64,000 nt of DNA from Aestuariibaculum marinum (lineage in GTDB: Bacteria > Bacteroidota > Bacteroidia > Flavobacteriales > Flavobacteriaceae). The translations under genes were made by a program, and so were the position numbers. The stretch covers positions 584,653 through 648,652 of the forward strand of contig NZ_JACVXD010000002.1 in NCBI RefSeq assembly GCF_014596975.1, in the 5' to 3' direction. The notes beneath the pieces were generated by a model, which saw only the letters and a list, made by a program, of their open reading frames with translations, was not told the origin of the DNA and ran no database searches. Below are positions 22,812-31,616 of this stretch, piece by piece. How positions within the stretch are numbered: position 1 is the stretch's first letter; each line of letters begins with the position of its first letter.

Positions 22812-22871
22812 TGGCGATGTCGTGTTCGTGTTAGCGATTGAAGCCAACTACCGCGTAGTGCGTAAAGCGCG

Positions 22872-22903
22872 ACCGGTTTTTGCTCCTGTAAGCAAAAACC
22901 GGT
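22872..22903. repeat. strong inverted repeat between the EamA and dipeptidase genes
   Basis: ACCGGTTTTTGCT (22872-22884) / AGCAAAAACCGGT (22891-22903), a perfect 13-bp stem with a 6-nt loop. No T tract follows on the minus strand, so it may be a transcript-stabilising or attenuating hairpin downstream of the dipeptidase gene. Just beside it lies a second GC-rich element, GCGTAGTGCG / CGTAAAGCGC. Confidence 0.65.
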
Positions 22904-22916
22904 AACACCCTAAAAA

Positions 22917-24305
22917 TTATTTAGATAATTCTGTGAAATATTTATAGAATAATGGAATGGTTTCAATGCCTTTAAGGTAATTGAATACTCCGAAATGCTC
23001 GTTAGGGGAGTGAATAGCATCACTGTCTAAACCAAAGCCCATTAAAATAATTTTGCTGTCTAATTCTTTCTCGAAAAGCGCTACAATAGGAATACTTCCG
23101 CCACCACGTTGTGGAATTGGTGCTTTACCAAACGTATCGGTGTAAGCTTTCGCTGCTGCCTGGTAGCCAACATTGTCGGTTGGAGTAACGTAAGCTTGAC
23201 CGCCGTGATGAGGTTTTACTTCAACCTTTACGGCTTTAGGTGCGATGCTTTCGAAATGAGTTTTAAATAGTTGTGTGATTTCTTCCCATTCTTGTCCGGG
23301 AACTAATCGCATAGAAATTTTAGCATAAGCTTTGCTGGCAATAACTGTTTTGGCACCTTCACCTATGTAGCCACCCCAAATTCCGTTAACATCTAAAGTT
23401 GGACGGATGGAATTACGCTCGTTGGTGGTGTAACCTGCTTCACCATAAACATCATCTATATCTAACGCTTTTTTGTAGTTCTCTAAACTGAATGGTGCTT
23501 TTGCCATTTCGGCACGCTCGTCTTGAGATAATTCTTCAACTTTATCGTAAAACCCAGGAATAGTAATGTGGTTGTTTTCGTCGTGTAAAGAAGCAATCAT
23601 TTTTGTAAGCACATTAACAGGGTTGGCTACAGCGCCTCCGTATAAACCTGAGTGTAAATCGCGGTTAGGTCCGGTAACTTCAACTTCTACGTAGCTTAAT
23701 CCGCGTAATCCTGTTGTGATAGATGGCGTATCTTTAGCGATCATTCCAGTATCTGAAATCAAAATAACGTCGTTGCTTAGTTTTTCACGGTTTTCCTTTA
23801 CAAAGGTTGATAAGTTTACACTGCCAACTTCTTCTTCGCCTTCAATCATGAATTTTACATTACACGGCAATTGATCTGTAGAAGTCATAAACTCCAACGC
23901 TTTAACGTGCATGTACATTTGTCCTTTGTCGTCGCATGCACCACGGGCGAAAATAGCACCTTCCGGGTGGATATCGGTCGTTTTAATTACGGGTTCAAAC
24001 GGAGCAGAGTCCCATAGTTCTAATGGGTCGGCTGGTTGTACATCGTAATGTCCGTAAACTAAAACCGTAGGTAGGGTTTTGTCAATTATTTTTTCACCAT
24101 ATACAATAGGGTAGCCTGCCGTTGGGCAAATCTCTACGGTATCGCAACCTGCTTTTTCAAGGCTTTCTTTTACAGCTTCAGCAGTTTTTAAAACGTCACT
24201 TTTGTAAGTGGAATCTGCACTTATAGAAGGGATTTTTAAAAGTTCTACAAGCTCAGATATAAATCGGTCTTTATTTTTTTCTATGTAAGACGTGGTGTTT
24301 TTCAT
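22917..24305 (-). CDS. M20-family dipeptidase
   Basis: The 462-aa cytosolic metallopeptidase has zinc-ligand motifs VYGHYDVQPADPLELW (His and bridging Asp), ARGACDDKGQ (Asp), the Glu pair in MIEGEEEVGS, and a late His in DAIHSPNE. The lid domain is marked by GLYGGAVANP. The family hydrolyses dipeptides and includes carnosinase- and DapE-like enzymes; the length fits the dipeptidase branch (CPG2/PepV type). I start at the ATG at 24305. A TTG eight codons upstream is less likely. It is monocistronic, with its promoter next to that of tRNA-Leu on the other strand. Confidence 0.92.
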   Translation of the reverse strand: MKNTTSYIEKNKDRFISELVELLKIPSISADSTYKSDVLKTAEAVKESLEKAGCDTVEICPTAGYPIVYGEKIIDKTLPTVLVYGHYDVQPADPLELWDSAPFEPVIKTTDIHPEGAIFARGACDDKGQMYMHVKALEFMTSTDQLPCNVKFMIEGEEEVGSVNLSTFVKENREKLSNDVILISDTGMIAKDTPSITTGLRGLSYVEVEVTGPNRDLHSGLYGGAVANPVNVLTKMIASLHDENNHITIPGFYDKVEELSQDERAEMAKAPFSLENYKKALDIDDVYGEAGYTTNERNSIRPTLDVNGIWGGYIGEGAKTVIASKAYAKISMRLVPGQEWEEITQLFKTHFESIAPKAVKVEVKPHHGGQAYVTPTDNVGYQAAAKAYTDTFGKAPIPQRGGGSIPIVALFEKELDSKIILMGFGLDSDAIHSPNEHFGVFNYLKGIETIPLFYKYFTELSK

Positions 24306-24366
24306 GTAGTTATGCAAATTTTGAAACAAAAGTATAAAAAAAAGAATGTTTTTTTGGGGATAGGTG

Positions 24367-24396
24367 TTTGCAATTTCAAAATCTTGTTTATATTTG
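24367..24396 (+). promoter_or_regulatory. promoter of tRNA-Leu
   Basis: -33 TTTG (24367-24370), an 18-nt spacer, and -7 TATATTTG (24389-24396), a full match to the Bacteroidota consensus, 10 nt before the mature tRNA. Confidence 0.75.
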
Positions 24397-24406
24397 CAAC
24401 CTCTTA

Positions 24407-24488
24407 GCGGGCGTGGTGGAATTGGTAGACACGCTAGACTTAGGATCTAGTGCCGCGAGGTGTGAGAGTTCGAGTCTCTCCGCCCGCA
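24407..24488 (+). tRNA. tRNA-Leu (anticodon TAG)
   Basis: The acceptor stem GCGGGCG / CGCCCGC closes the molecule, with discriminator A24488. The anticodon stem CTAGA/TCTAG encloses CTTAGGA with anticodon TAG. A variable arm longer than the usual five bases, as in class II tRNAs, and the T arm GAGAG-TTCGAGT-CTCTC complete it. CCA is not encoded. Confidence 0.96.
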
Positions 24489-24500
24489 CTAAGAAACAGA

Positions 24501-24531
24501 AAGCTTCTCAATTTTTGAGAGGCTTTTTTTA
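24501..24531 (+). terminator. intrinsic terminator after tRNA-Leu
   Basis: AAGCTTCTCAA / TTGAGAGGCTT with one mismatch and a run of T. Confidence 0.8.
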
Positions 24532-24740
24532 TTTTGGGTTGCTCCTTAATAAGAGACATACGATAAGTAATTTATCATTTCTTCACAGTTTATCTTCCGA
24601 GTTTAAGATTTTGGTTTCTATAACGAACATAAATAATAGCAAAGGTTTTAGTTGAAAGTGTAAGACAAATTGTGAAATTTAGGGTTGCAAGATTTTAATT
24701 TATTAAATTTATGTACATCTTAATTTAAAACAATTAGAAC

Positions 24741-25067
24741 ATGGGAAAAGATAGTAGAACCATTTTAGGATTTTTAGTAGGTACTGCCGTTGGCGCTGTT
24801 GCAGGGGTTTTATTTGCTCCGGATAAAGGAACAGTAACACGAAAAAAAATTGCTGATGAGGCTCAAGGTATAAAAGACAGAATGTCTGAGAATATAGAGC
24901 ACACTAGTGAGAGCATTTCGAAATCCGTGAAACAGAAAAGAGCTTCTTTAGAAGAGGAGTTGGAACATCTCATGTCTAACGCGAGTTACCAGGCAGATGA
25001 TGTGATAACCTTGTTAGAAAAGAAATTGGCAGATTTAAAGGCAAAGAATAAAAAGTACCAGAAATAG
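24741..25067 (+). CDS. YtxH-domain membrane-anchored protein
   Basis: The 108-aa protein begins with the typical YtxH Gly-rich membrane segment (GFLVGTAVGAVAGVLFAPDK) and then DKGTVTRKKIADEA. The remaining 70 residues are helical and charged, as in late-embryogenesis-like stress proteins. In Bacteroidota this gene often precedes a holin-like membrane protein, as here with one base between the genes. Expected roles are in envelope stress or stationary phase; this is inferred from the family. Confidence 0.85.
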   Translation: MGKDSRTILGFLVGTAVGAVAGVLFAPDKGTVTRKKIADEAQGIKDRMSENIEHTSESISKSVKQKRASLEEELEHLMSNASYQADDVITLLEKKLADLKAKNKKYQK

Positions 25068-25068
25068 T

Positions 25069-25434
25069 ATGGGGATTTTAAATTTATTAAATGAGAAGAC
25101 TCAGGAAACTTTTCAGCATGGCGATGATTACTTAAAGTCTTCTGAAAAATATATTAAACTCAAAATTTTCGAGCAGCTTTCATTAACCATAAGTTTGTTA
25201 GTAAAGTTTTTTATAATTATCGGTTTAGGTTTTTTGGGGATTTTTTTCGTTTCGGTAGCAGGGGCGATTGCATTAGGAGAAAAATTAAATAGTGTGCCGT
25301 TGGCTTGTCTTTTAATTGGCGCAGGGCTTTTAGTTTTAATGGCGCTGGCTTTTATGTTTCGACGAAGCATTGATAATGTGGTGATAACTAAAATGTCAAA
25401 TAATTTTTTTAATTCAGATGAGGATGAAAACTAG
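25069..25434 (+). CDS. holin-superfamily-III-like small membrane protein
   Basis: The 121-aa protein has an amphipathic N terminus and two strong membrane segments (FFIIIGLGFLGIFFVSVAGA and ACLLIGAGLLVLMALAFMF). This fits the PF07332-type phage-holin-like family, which in Bacteroidota chromosomes is part of a YtxH operon and not of a prophage. The preceding gene ends one base before its start and the next gene starts inside its last codons, so the three genes are one unit. Confidence 0.8.
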   Translation: MGILNLLNEKTQETFQHGDDYLKSSEKYIKLKIFEQLSLTISLLVKFFIIIGLGFLGIFFVSVAGAIALGEKLNSVPLACLLIGAGLLVLMALAFMFRRSIDNVVITKMSNNFFNSDEDEN

Positions 25435-25633
25435 GTATAATAATATAGAACAAATAAGGTACGATTTGAAAGTACACTCTTTAGAACGCCAAATAGCTTT
25501 TGAAAAAATGAAGCAATCAGGATATGAGTTAAAAGAAGTGGTTGCTGGACCAGCGAATTTTGTATCCTCGGTTGTATCTCACAAATACGTGAAAATAATC
25601 GCCTTAGTTAGACTTTTGCGGAAGGTGTTTTAG
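25418..25633 (+). CDS. 71-aa basic protein of the YtxH operon
   Basis: The short basic protein contains YNNIEQIRYDLKVHSLERQI and ELKEVVAGPANFVSSVV. It has the profile of small DUF6327-like proteins found after YtxH and holin-like genes. Its function is unknown. It overlaps the preceding gene by 17 bases. The internal ATG at 25424 is an equally possible start. The overlap implies translational coupling with the holin-like protein, and a third membrane-associated stress protein is the simplest reading. Confidence 0.7.
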   Translation: MRMKTRYNNIEQIRYDLKVHSLERQIAFEKMKQSGYELKEVVAGPANFVSSVVSHKYVKIIALVRLLRKVF

Positions 25634-25691
25634 ATTTATTTAAAGTTTGAGTTAGGTTGTTAAAAGAAAGAATTAAGGCTCGTTATTGTTA

Positions 25692-25733
25692 AAATATTTT
25701 ATATTTGTGTTCGAACACAAATATAAAATATTT
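25692..25733. promoter_or_regulatory. perfect 42-bp palindrome carrying the promoter of the GH20 gene
   Basis: The two 21-bp arms meet at TTCGAA (25710-25715) without mismatch or spacer. Each arm contains TATATTTG, a consensus -7 box, at 25700-25707 on the plus strand and at 25725-25718 on the minus strand. The plus-strand box predicts a start about 35 nt before the GH20 start codon. The element can be an operator, a symmetric promoter, or a hairpin at the very 5' end of the mRNA. Confidence 0.75.
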
Positions 25734-25747
25734 AAGACTTATAATCA

Positions 25748-27364
25748 ATGCGTTACCTACTTAGTTTACTTTTTATAACGATTTTGAGTTGTTCTGAAAC
25801 GAACAAAACATTTACTGCTTCAGAAATAAAATTATTACCTAAACCTTTAGAAGTTGTTTTGGGAGAGTCTTCATTTTCTATTAAAGAAGGAAAGAGTATA
25901 TCTTTTGAAAACGAAGATCAAAAACAAACAGCTTCTTATCTAGTTACTCTGTTAAAAGCTAAAACAGGAAAAGAGTTGGTTCTTGAGACATCTGGAAGTG
26001 CAGATATCGAATTTAAAACCGATGAAACTTTAGCCGATGAGGCTTATATATTATTGGTAAGTCCTGATAAAATCACGATAAATTCTAATAGTAGAGCAGG
26101 AGCATTTTACGCCGTTCAAACTTTAAATCAGTTATTGTCTGAGGAAAGTAATCCAGACCAAAATAGTGTTACATGGTTAGTGCCATCAATTGAAGTTAAG
26201 GACGAACCGCGTTTTAAATGGCGTGCTTATATGTTGGATGAAGCGCGTTATTTTCATGGGGAGGATTTTGTAAAACAAATGCTTGATCAAATGGCGGCTT
26301 TAAAAATGAATGTCTTTCATTGGCATTTAGTTGATGATGCAGGTTGGAGAATTGAGATAAAAAAATATCCATTATTAACTGAGGTTGGAGCGTTTAGAGA
26401 AGATAGTGAAATTGGTACATGGAAAAGTGGAAAAACTTCCGGAAAACCACATGGTGGCTTTTACACACAAGACAAGATTAAAGATATCGTGGCTTATGCT
26501 GCCGAGAGAAACATAAAAATAGTTCCTGAGTTTGAAATGCCTGGGCATTCGAGTGCTGCTATTGCGGCTTATACCTGGCTAGGCACCGCAGATATTGATA
26601 TAGATGTGCCTGTTAAGTTTGGGCGCCACTATGATAATTATGATGTAACCAAACCGGAAACCATCAAGTTTGTAAAAGATGTGCTTTTAGAGTTGTTTGA
26701 TTTGTTTCCTTCAGATGTGATTCATATTGGAGGTGATGAAGTACCTTATGAAGTTTGGGAAAAATCTGCTCGAGTACAAAAGTATATGAAAGAGCACAAT
26801 ATAAATACACCTGCTGACTTACAAATTGATTTTGTAAATAAGATTTCGATTTTCATGCAGGAGCATGGTAGAAGAATGATGGGATGGAATGAGATTATGG
26901 GTAAAAAGCTTCATTTTGATTTTGAAGAGAAAAAGAATGATGAGGATGCAGAAACCGAATTGGCAAAAAATGTAATTGTACATTTTTGGAAAGGTGATAT
27001 TAAGCTATTAGAGGAAGCCGCAAGTAAAGGTTACGATATTGTGAATTCTTGGCATAAATTCACCTATTTAGATTACAAGCACAAAGGCATCCCATTAGAA
27101 AAAGCGTATAATTTTAATCCAATACCTAAAGATTTGGATGAAAAATATCATAAAAATATTCAAGGTTTAGGCTGTCAGATGTGGAGCGAATGGACACCGA
27201 CCAATAAGGACATAGAGCGTCAAACCTTTCCTAGAATTGCGGCTTATGCAGAAGTTGGTTGGACAACAATAGAAAATAAAGATTTTGAGAGCTTTAAAGC
27301 TGCTTTGGCTGAAGTTAAAAAAGGTTGGGATGCTTTGGGGATTAATAGTTATAAAATCGAATAA
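25748..27364 (+). CDS. family 20 beta-N-acetylhexosaminidase, lipoprotein
   Basis: In this 538-aa protein the N-terminal signal carries a lipobox TILSC, which would place the enzyme on a membrane. Residues about 30-145 form the GH20b domain and 150-520 the catalytic barrel, with the signature FHWHLVDDAGWRIEIK, substrate-binding PEFEMPGHSSAA, and the catalytic pair Asp330-Glu331 in HIGGDEVPYEVW. It should remove terminal GlcNAc or GalNAc from glycans. It is monocistronic, driven from a 42-bp palindrome, and ended by a strong terminator, so it appears independent of the pectin genes. Confidence 0.93.
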   Translation: MRYLLSLLFITILSCSETNKTFTASEIKLLPKPLEVVLGESSFSIKEGKSISFENEDQKQTASYLVTLLKAKTGKELVLETSGSADIEFKTDETLADEAYILLVSPDKITINSNSRAGAFYAVQTLNQLLSEESNPDQNSVTWLVPSIEVKDEPRFKWRAYMLDEARYFHGEDFVKQMLDQMAALKMNVFHWHLVDDAGWRIEIKKYPLLTEVGAFREDSEIGTWKSGKTSGKPHGGFYTQDKIKDIVAYAAERNIKIVPEFEMPGHSSAAIAAYTWLGTADIDIDVPVKFGRHYDNYDVTKPETIKFVKDVLLELFDLFPSDVIHIGGDEVPYEVWEKSARVQKYMKEHNINTPADLQIDFVNKISIFMQEHGRRMMGWNEIMGKKLHFDFEEKKNDEDAETELAKNVIVHFWKGDIKLLEEAASKGYDIVNSWHKFTYLDYKHKGIPLEKAYNFNPIPKDLDEKYHKNIQGLGCQMWSEWTPTNKDIERQTFPRIAAYAEVGWTTIENKDFESFKAALAEVKKGWDALGINSYKIE

Positions 27365-27410
27365 AAATCAAACTTGTAAAAGAAATTTAAAGGCTTTTAA
27401 TATCTTTGAG

Positions 27411-27458
27411 GGTTGTCAGTTTAAAACCAATAATAGGTTTTAGTGACAACCTTTTTTT
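27411..27458 (+). terminator. intrinsic terminator of the GH20 gene
   Basis: GGTTGTCA (27411-27418) / TGACAACC (27444-27451), with an inner TAAAACC/GGTTTTA stem and seven T. Confidence 0.88.
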
Positions 27459-27716
27459 ATGTATATGAATAAAGTGAAAATTTGAGATATAAATTATCGT
27501 TTTAAGTGGTTTCTTTTATAAAGAATTTTGATTTTAAGAGGGTTGTATGATGAAGCGCTCAGAAAACGAGATGTATCACTGTTGAAAATACTACAATTTA
27601 TGTTCGAAGATTAACAAATCACTTAATTATTTATATATTTACGGACTAATCTTTGAAAATAATGCTTTTTTTTAGTGATAATGTTAATTTAGGTAGTGTA
27701 TAAGCTCCAAATTAAT
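27459..27716. other. intergenic region, no gene seen
   Basis: AT-rich, with stop codons in all frames and no good start. Nothing but weak inverted repeats is visible before the promoter at 27717. Confidence 0.4.
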
Positions 27717-27766
27717 TATTTTTGCGTAATCGATTACCTTAGCGTATTTCGCTTAAACGATTAACT
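27717..27766 (+). promoter_or_regulatory. promoter and LacI-type operators of the hexuronate operon
   Basis: The -7 box TATTTTTG (27717-27724) is directly followed by the perfect palindrome GTAATCGATTAC (27726-27737), which covers the predicted start of transcription. A second imperfect site, TTAAACGATTAA, lies at about 27753-27764. The first site and its distance to the -7 box are the same as at the susC promoter at 36070, so both should answer to the same LacI repressor(s). Confidence 0.8.
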
Positions 27767-27847
27767 AAACTAAACGCTTTGTTTTTTAAAGATTTAAATC
27801 TTTAGGATTATTGAGAGATTACTTGAAAAACGAATTATAATAAGACA

Positions 27848-28633
27848 ATGAATTTATTTAATTTAAAAGGAAAAAGAGCACTAGTTACTGGAGGAACTCA
27901 TGGTTTAGGAATGGCTATGGCCGATGGACTAGCAAGCGCAGGAGCGGAACTTGTTATTACAGGAACAACGCCATCTAAAATGGAAGATGCTCTTAAACAC
28001 TACAGAGATCAGGGTTTTAAAGCTTCAGGATACTTATTTGATGTTACAAACGAAGAAGATGCTAAAAAGTATGTAGATATTATCTCTAAAGAGCTAGGAG
28101 ATATCCATATCTTAGTTAACAACGCCGGAATCATTAAAAGAGAATTGGCGATAACCATGCCGGTTGAAGATTTTAGACGTGTTGTTGATGTCGATTTAGT
28201 AGGGCCATTCATTATGTCTCAGTTGGTTGCCAAACAAATGATTGAGCGTAAAGAAGGAAAAATCATTAACATCTGCTCAATGATGAGTGAGCTTGGTAGA
28301 AACAGTGTTTCTGCGTACGCAGCTGCAAAGGGCGGATTAAAAATGTTAACACAAAACTTAGCAACCGAATGGGCTAAGCATAATATTCAAGTTAACGGAA
28401 TTGGACCAGGTTATTTTGCTACCAGTCAAACCGCACCAATCCGTGTTGACGGTCATCCATTTAACGAATTTATTATTAACAGAACTCCCGCTGCACGTTG
28501 GGGAGATCCAGAAGATTTAGCTGGGGCAGCCATCTTTTTAGCTTCAAAAGCGAGTGATTTTGTCAACGGACAAGTGGTTTATGTTGATGGAGGTATTCTT
28601 GCGACTATCGGTAAGCCATCAAATGAAGACTAA
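27848..28633 (+). CDS. SDR oxidoreductase, 5-keto-gluconate/KduD-like dehydrogenase
   Basis: The 261-aa short-chain dehydrogenase has the NAD-binding motif VTGGTHGLGMAMA, NNAGIIKRE, catalytic Ser (NICSMMSELG), Tyr/Lys (SAYAAAKGG), and the C-terminal DGGILATIG. Sequence and place at the head of a uronate operon fit 2-dehydro-3-deoxy-gluconate 5-dehydrogenase (KduD), which converts 2,5-diketo-3-deoxygluconate, the end product of unsaturated uronates from pectin lyases, to 2-keto-3-deoxygluconate. Gluconate 5-dehydrogenase is the close alternative. It is the first gene of the operon controlled by the LacI-type operator. Confidence 0.85.
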   Translation: MNLFNLKGKRALVTGGTHGLGMAMADGLASAGAELVITGTTPSKMEDALKHYRDQGFKASGYLFDVTNEEDAKKYVDIISKELGDIHILVNNAGIIKRELAITMPVEDFRRVVDVDLVGPFIMSQLVAKQMIERKEGKIINICSMMSELGRNSVSAYAAAKGGLKMLTQNLATEWAKHNIQVNGIGPGYFATSQTAPIRVDGHPFNEFIINRTPAARWGDPEDLAGAAIFLASKASDFVNGQVVYVDGGILATIGKPSNED

Positions 28634-28663
28634 ATATAAGACGAACTTTTTTAAAACATTGAA

Positions 28664-30064
28664 ATGAGCAAAACATTCATTCACGACAATTTCTTATTAG
28701 AAAATAAATATGCTGAGGAATTATATCATACCTATTCAAAACATCAGCCTATTATAGATTATCACAATCACCTTCCACCACAACAAATTTCAGAAGATAA
28801 AACCTTTAGTAACATTACAAATGTTTGGATAAATGGAGATCACTATAAGTGGCGTGCTATGCGTACTTTAGGGGTAAACGAGAAATTTATTACCGGAGAT
28901 GGTTCTGATAAAGACAAGTTTTTAAACTGGGCCAAAACGGTACCTTACACGATGCGTAATCCGTTATATCACTGGACACATTTAGAGTTGACAAGATATT
29001 TTGGAATCACCGATTTATTAAGTGAAAAAACAGCTGAAAAAATCTGGGAACAAACACAGGAGCAGTTAACATCTGGAGATTATAGCTGTCGTCAACTTTT
29101 AAATAAAGTAAACGCTGAAGTGGTTTGTACTACAGAAGACCCTACAGATACTTTAGAGCATCATCAGGCCATAGCTAAATCTGATTTTAATGTAAAAGTA
29201 AGCACATCATTCCGTCCGGATAAGGCTATTTTAATCAATGCTGATGGGTATAATGATTATGTAAATGCTTTAGGGAAATCGGCAGAAGTAGAAATCAATT
29301 CGTATGAAGATTTACTTGGAGCTTTAAGAAAGCGTATCGAGTATTTTAATGCCAATGGTTGTACCCTATGCGACCACGGATTAGATCAAATTTATTTTGA
29401 GTCTTATACCGAAAGTGAAGTAAAAGCCATTTTCGCTAAAAAGCGTGACGGTAAAGAAGTCTCTAACGAAGAAGCTTTAAAATTCCAAAGTGCTGTTTTA
29501 GTATACTTATGTGAAACCTACCATGAGTTTGGTTGGGTACAGCAATTTCACTTAGGGGCTTTAAGAAATAACAACGCTCGTATGCACCGTATATTAGGTC
29601 CTGATACAGGTTGGGATTCTATTGGCGATTATCCACAGGCTCAAAAATTATCAGCATTTTTAAATGCTTTAGATAGTAAAGATAAATTAACAAAAACAAT
29701 CATATATAACTTAAACCCTGCCGATAATGAGGTTATGGCTACCATGATTGGTAACTTTAACGACGGTAGTGTAAAAGGTAAAGTGCAGTTTGGTTCCGGA
29801 TGGTGGTTCTTAGACCAAAAAGACGGAATGACTAAGCAGTTAAACGCTTTATCTAACATGGGATTAGTAAGTTGTTTTGTAGGGATGTTAACAGACTCCA
29901 GAAGCTTCTTATCTTTCCCAAGACACGAATATTTCAGACGTATTCTATGTAATCTTTTAGGTGATGAAATACAACGTGGCGAATTACCAAACGATATGGA
30001 ATGGATTGGTAAAATGGTTGCAGATATTAGTTATTTCAACGCCAAAGAATATTTTAAATTTTAA
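28664..30064 (+). CDS. uxaC: glucuronate/galacturonate isomerase
   Basis: The 466-aa UxaC family enzyme (amidohydrolase-like barrel) shows IIDYHNHLPPQQI near residue 32, YHWTHLELTRYFGI, VCTTEDPTDTLEHH, FHLGALRNNN, and GSGWWFLDQKDGM. It converts galacturonate to tagaturonate and glucuronate to fructuronate, the first step of the isomerase route. The length matches the family. It lies 30 bp after the KduD-like gene and is followed by the transporter and the two next enzymes of the route. Confidence 0.95.
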   Translation: MSKTFIHDNFLLENKYAEELYHTYSKHQPIIDYHNHLPPQQISEDKTFSNITNVWINGDHYKWRAMRTLGVNEKFITGDGSDKDKFLNWAKTVPYTMRNPLYHWTHLELTRYFGITDLLSEKTAEKIWEQTQEQLTSGDYSCRQLLNKVNAEVVCTTEDPTDTLEHHQAIAKSDFNVKVSTSFRPDKAILINADGYNDYVNALGKSAEVEINSYEDLLGALRKRIEYFNANGCTLCDHGLDQIYFESYTESEVKAIFAKKRDGKEVSNEEALKFQSAVLVYLCETYHEFGWVQQFHLGALRNNNARMHRILGPDTGWDSIGDYPQAQKLSAFLNALDSKDKLTKTIIYNLNPADNEVMATMIGNFNDGSVKGKVQFGSGWWFLDQKDGMTKQLNALSNMGLVSCFVGMLTDSRSFLSFPRHEYFRRILCNLLGDEIQRGELPNDMEWIGKMVADISYFNAKEYFKF

Positions 30065-30133
30065 GCATATCGCTTTTCAAGCTAAATAATAAATTGAATA
30101 CAAGTAAATTTAAACTAGATAAACTAAGTTATT

Positions 30134-31582
30134 ATGAATGTAAATACAAATGTGAAAGCAACAAGATATAGATGGACCATCTGTGGTCTTCTATTCATGG
30201 CAACAACCATTAATTATTTAGACAGGCAAGTACTTTCCTTAACATGGAAAGATTTTATTGCTCCTGAATTTAATTGGACTAACAATGATTATGGAAACAT
30301 CACCGCATTATTCTCTATTTTTTATGCTGTTTCTTTAATATTTGCAGGTCGTTTTGTTGATATTATGGATACCAAAAAAGGGTTTCTGTGGGCCATTGGA
30401 GTTTGGTCTGTTGGTGCCTGTTTACATGCTTTTGCTGGTATTGCAACATCAGGATATATTACTGGTGAGTGGTTTGTAGGTTTTGCAGAAGCTAAAGAAA
30501 TTATAAGTACTGTTAACGACACAGGTTTGGTAATTTCGGTAAGTGTTACGCTGTTCATTTTTGCTCGATTTGTATTGGCTTTAGGTGAGGCAGGAAACTT
30601 CCCTGCTGCTATTAAAGCAACTGCCGAGTATTTTCCAAAGAAAGATCGTGCGTTTTCAACAAGTATCTTTAATGCCGGAGCTACAGTAGGAGCTTTAGCT
30701 GCGCCGATTACAATTCCTTTTATAGCCGAAGCCTATGGCTGGGAAATGGCATTTATTGTTATTGGTGCTTTAGGTTTTGTTTGGATGGGGTTCTGGGTAT
30801 TTATGTATGATAAGCCAGAAAAACATAAAAAAGTAAATCCTGCCGAATTAGAATATATTCAACAAGATGAAATTGAAGACAGAAAACTTGAAGGTTATGT
30901 GCCTGAATCTACTAAAAAAACGTCTTTAGCAGATTGTTTTAAATATAAACAAACATGGGCATTTGCATTTGGTAAATTCATGACTGATGGTGTTTGGTGG
31001 TTTTTCTTATTCTGGACACCAGCGTATTTAAGTTCGGTTTACGGCATGGATTCTACTGAAGCTGCGTTCCCGTTATTTATTTTATACTTAATAACACTAC
31101 TTTCAATTATAGGTGGGTGGTTGCCAACGTATTTTGTAGATAAAAAAGGGATGAACCCTTATGCAGGTAGAATGAGAGCGATGTTAATTTTTGCATTTTT
31201 CCCATTATTAGCTTTAGTGGCACAACCATTAGGACATTTTACATACTGGATTCCTGTAATAATTATAGGTATTGCTGGGGCTGCACATCAAGCATGGTCG
31301 GCAAATATTTTTACCACAGTAGGAGATATGTTCCCTAAAAAAGCCATTGCAACGGTTACCGGTATTGGTGGTTTAGCTGGAGGTATTGGTTCAACTCTTA
31401 TCAATAAAGGTTCTGGTCTTTTATTCGATTTCAGTGCAGAATCAAACATGAAGTTTATGGGATTTGAAGGTATAGAAGCAGGCTATTTTATCATTTTCTC
31501 AATATGTGCTGTTTGTTACTTAATAGGTTGGAGTGTAATGAAAACATTAGTTCCAAAATACAGTCCTATTACCGATATGTAA
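30134..31582 (+). CDS. MFS hexuronate transporter (ExuT-like)
   Basis: The 482-aa protein has twelve hydrophobic segments, the first helix containing RWTICGLLFMATTINYLDRQ, typical of the anion:cation symporter branch with ExuT. Further marks are LGEAGNFPAAIKATAEYFP and GIAGAAHQAWSANIFTTVGD. An insert of about 35 residues between helices 3 and 4 (IATSGYITGEWFVGFAEAKE) is longer than in E. coli ExuT. It would bring galacturonate or glucuronate across the inner membrane by proton symport. Position between uxaC and uxaB supports the substrate. Confidence 0.88.
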   Translation: MNVNTNVKATRYRWTICGLLFMATTINYLDRQVLSLTWKDFIAPEFNWTNNDYGNITALFSIFYAVSLIFAGRFVDIMDTKKGFLWAIGVWSVGACLHAFAGIATSGYITGEWFVGFAEAKEIISTVNDTGLVISVSVTLFIFARFVLALGEAGNFPAAIKATAEYFPKKDRAFSTSIFNAGATVGALAAPITIPFIAEAYGWEMAFIVIGALGFVWMGFWVFMYDKPEKHKKVNPAELEYIQQDEIEDRKLEGYVPESTKKTSLADCFKYKQTWAFAFGKFMTDGVWWFFLFWTPAYLSSVYGMDSTEAAFPLFILYLITLLSIIGGWLPTYFVDKKGMNPYAGRMRAMLIFAFFPLLALVAQPLGHFTYWIPVIIIGIAGAAHQAWSANIFTTVGDMFPKKAIATVTGIGGLAGGIGSTLINKGSGLLFDFSAESNMKFMGFEGIEAGYFIIFSICAVCYLIGWSVMKTLVPKYSPITDM

Positions 31583-31616
31583 TAAATAATTTCAATTACT
31601 AATTATTACTTTAATT

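Noticed and set aside
24368-24655. 95-aa frame covering tRNA-Leu
   Set aside because: It overlaps the tRNA and its terminator. It has no coding character outside it.
25069-25434. Holin-like gene as evidence of a prophage
   Set aside because: No other phage gene is near. YtxH plus holin-like plus small basic protein is a common chromosomal operon in Bacteroidota.
27540-27600. Short frame beginning ATGATGAAGCGC in the gap before the uronate operon
   Set aside because: It encodes only about 12 residues, with no promoter or conservation signal that can be judged here.
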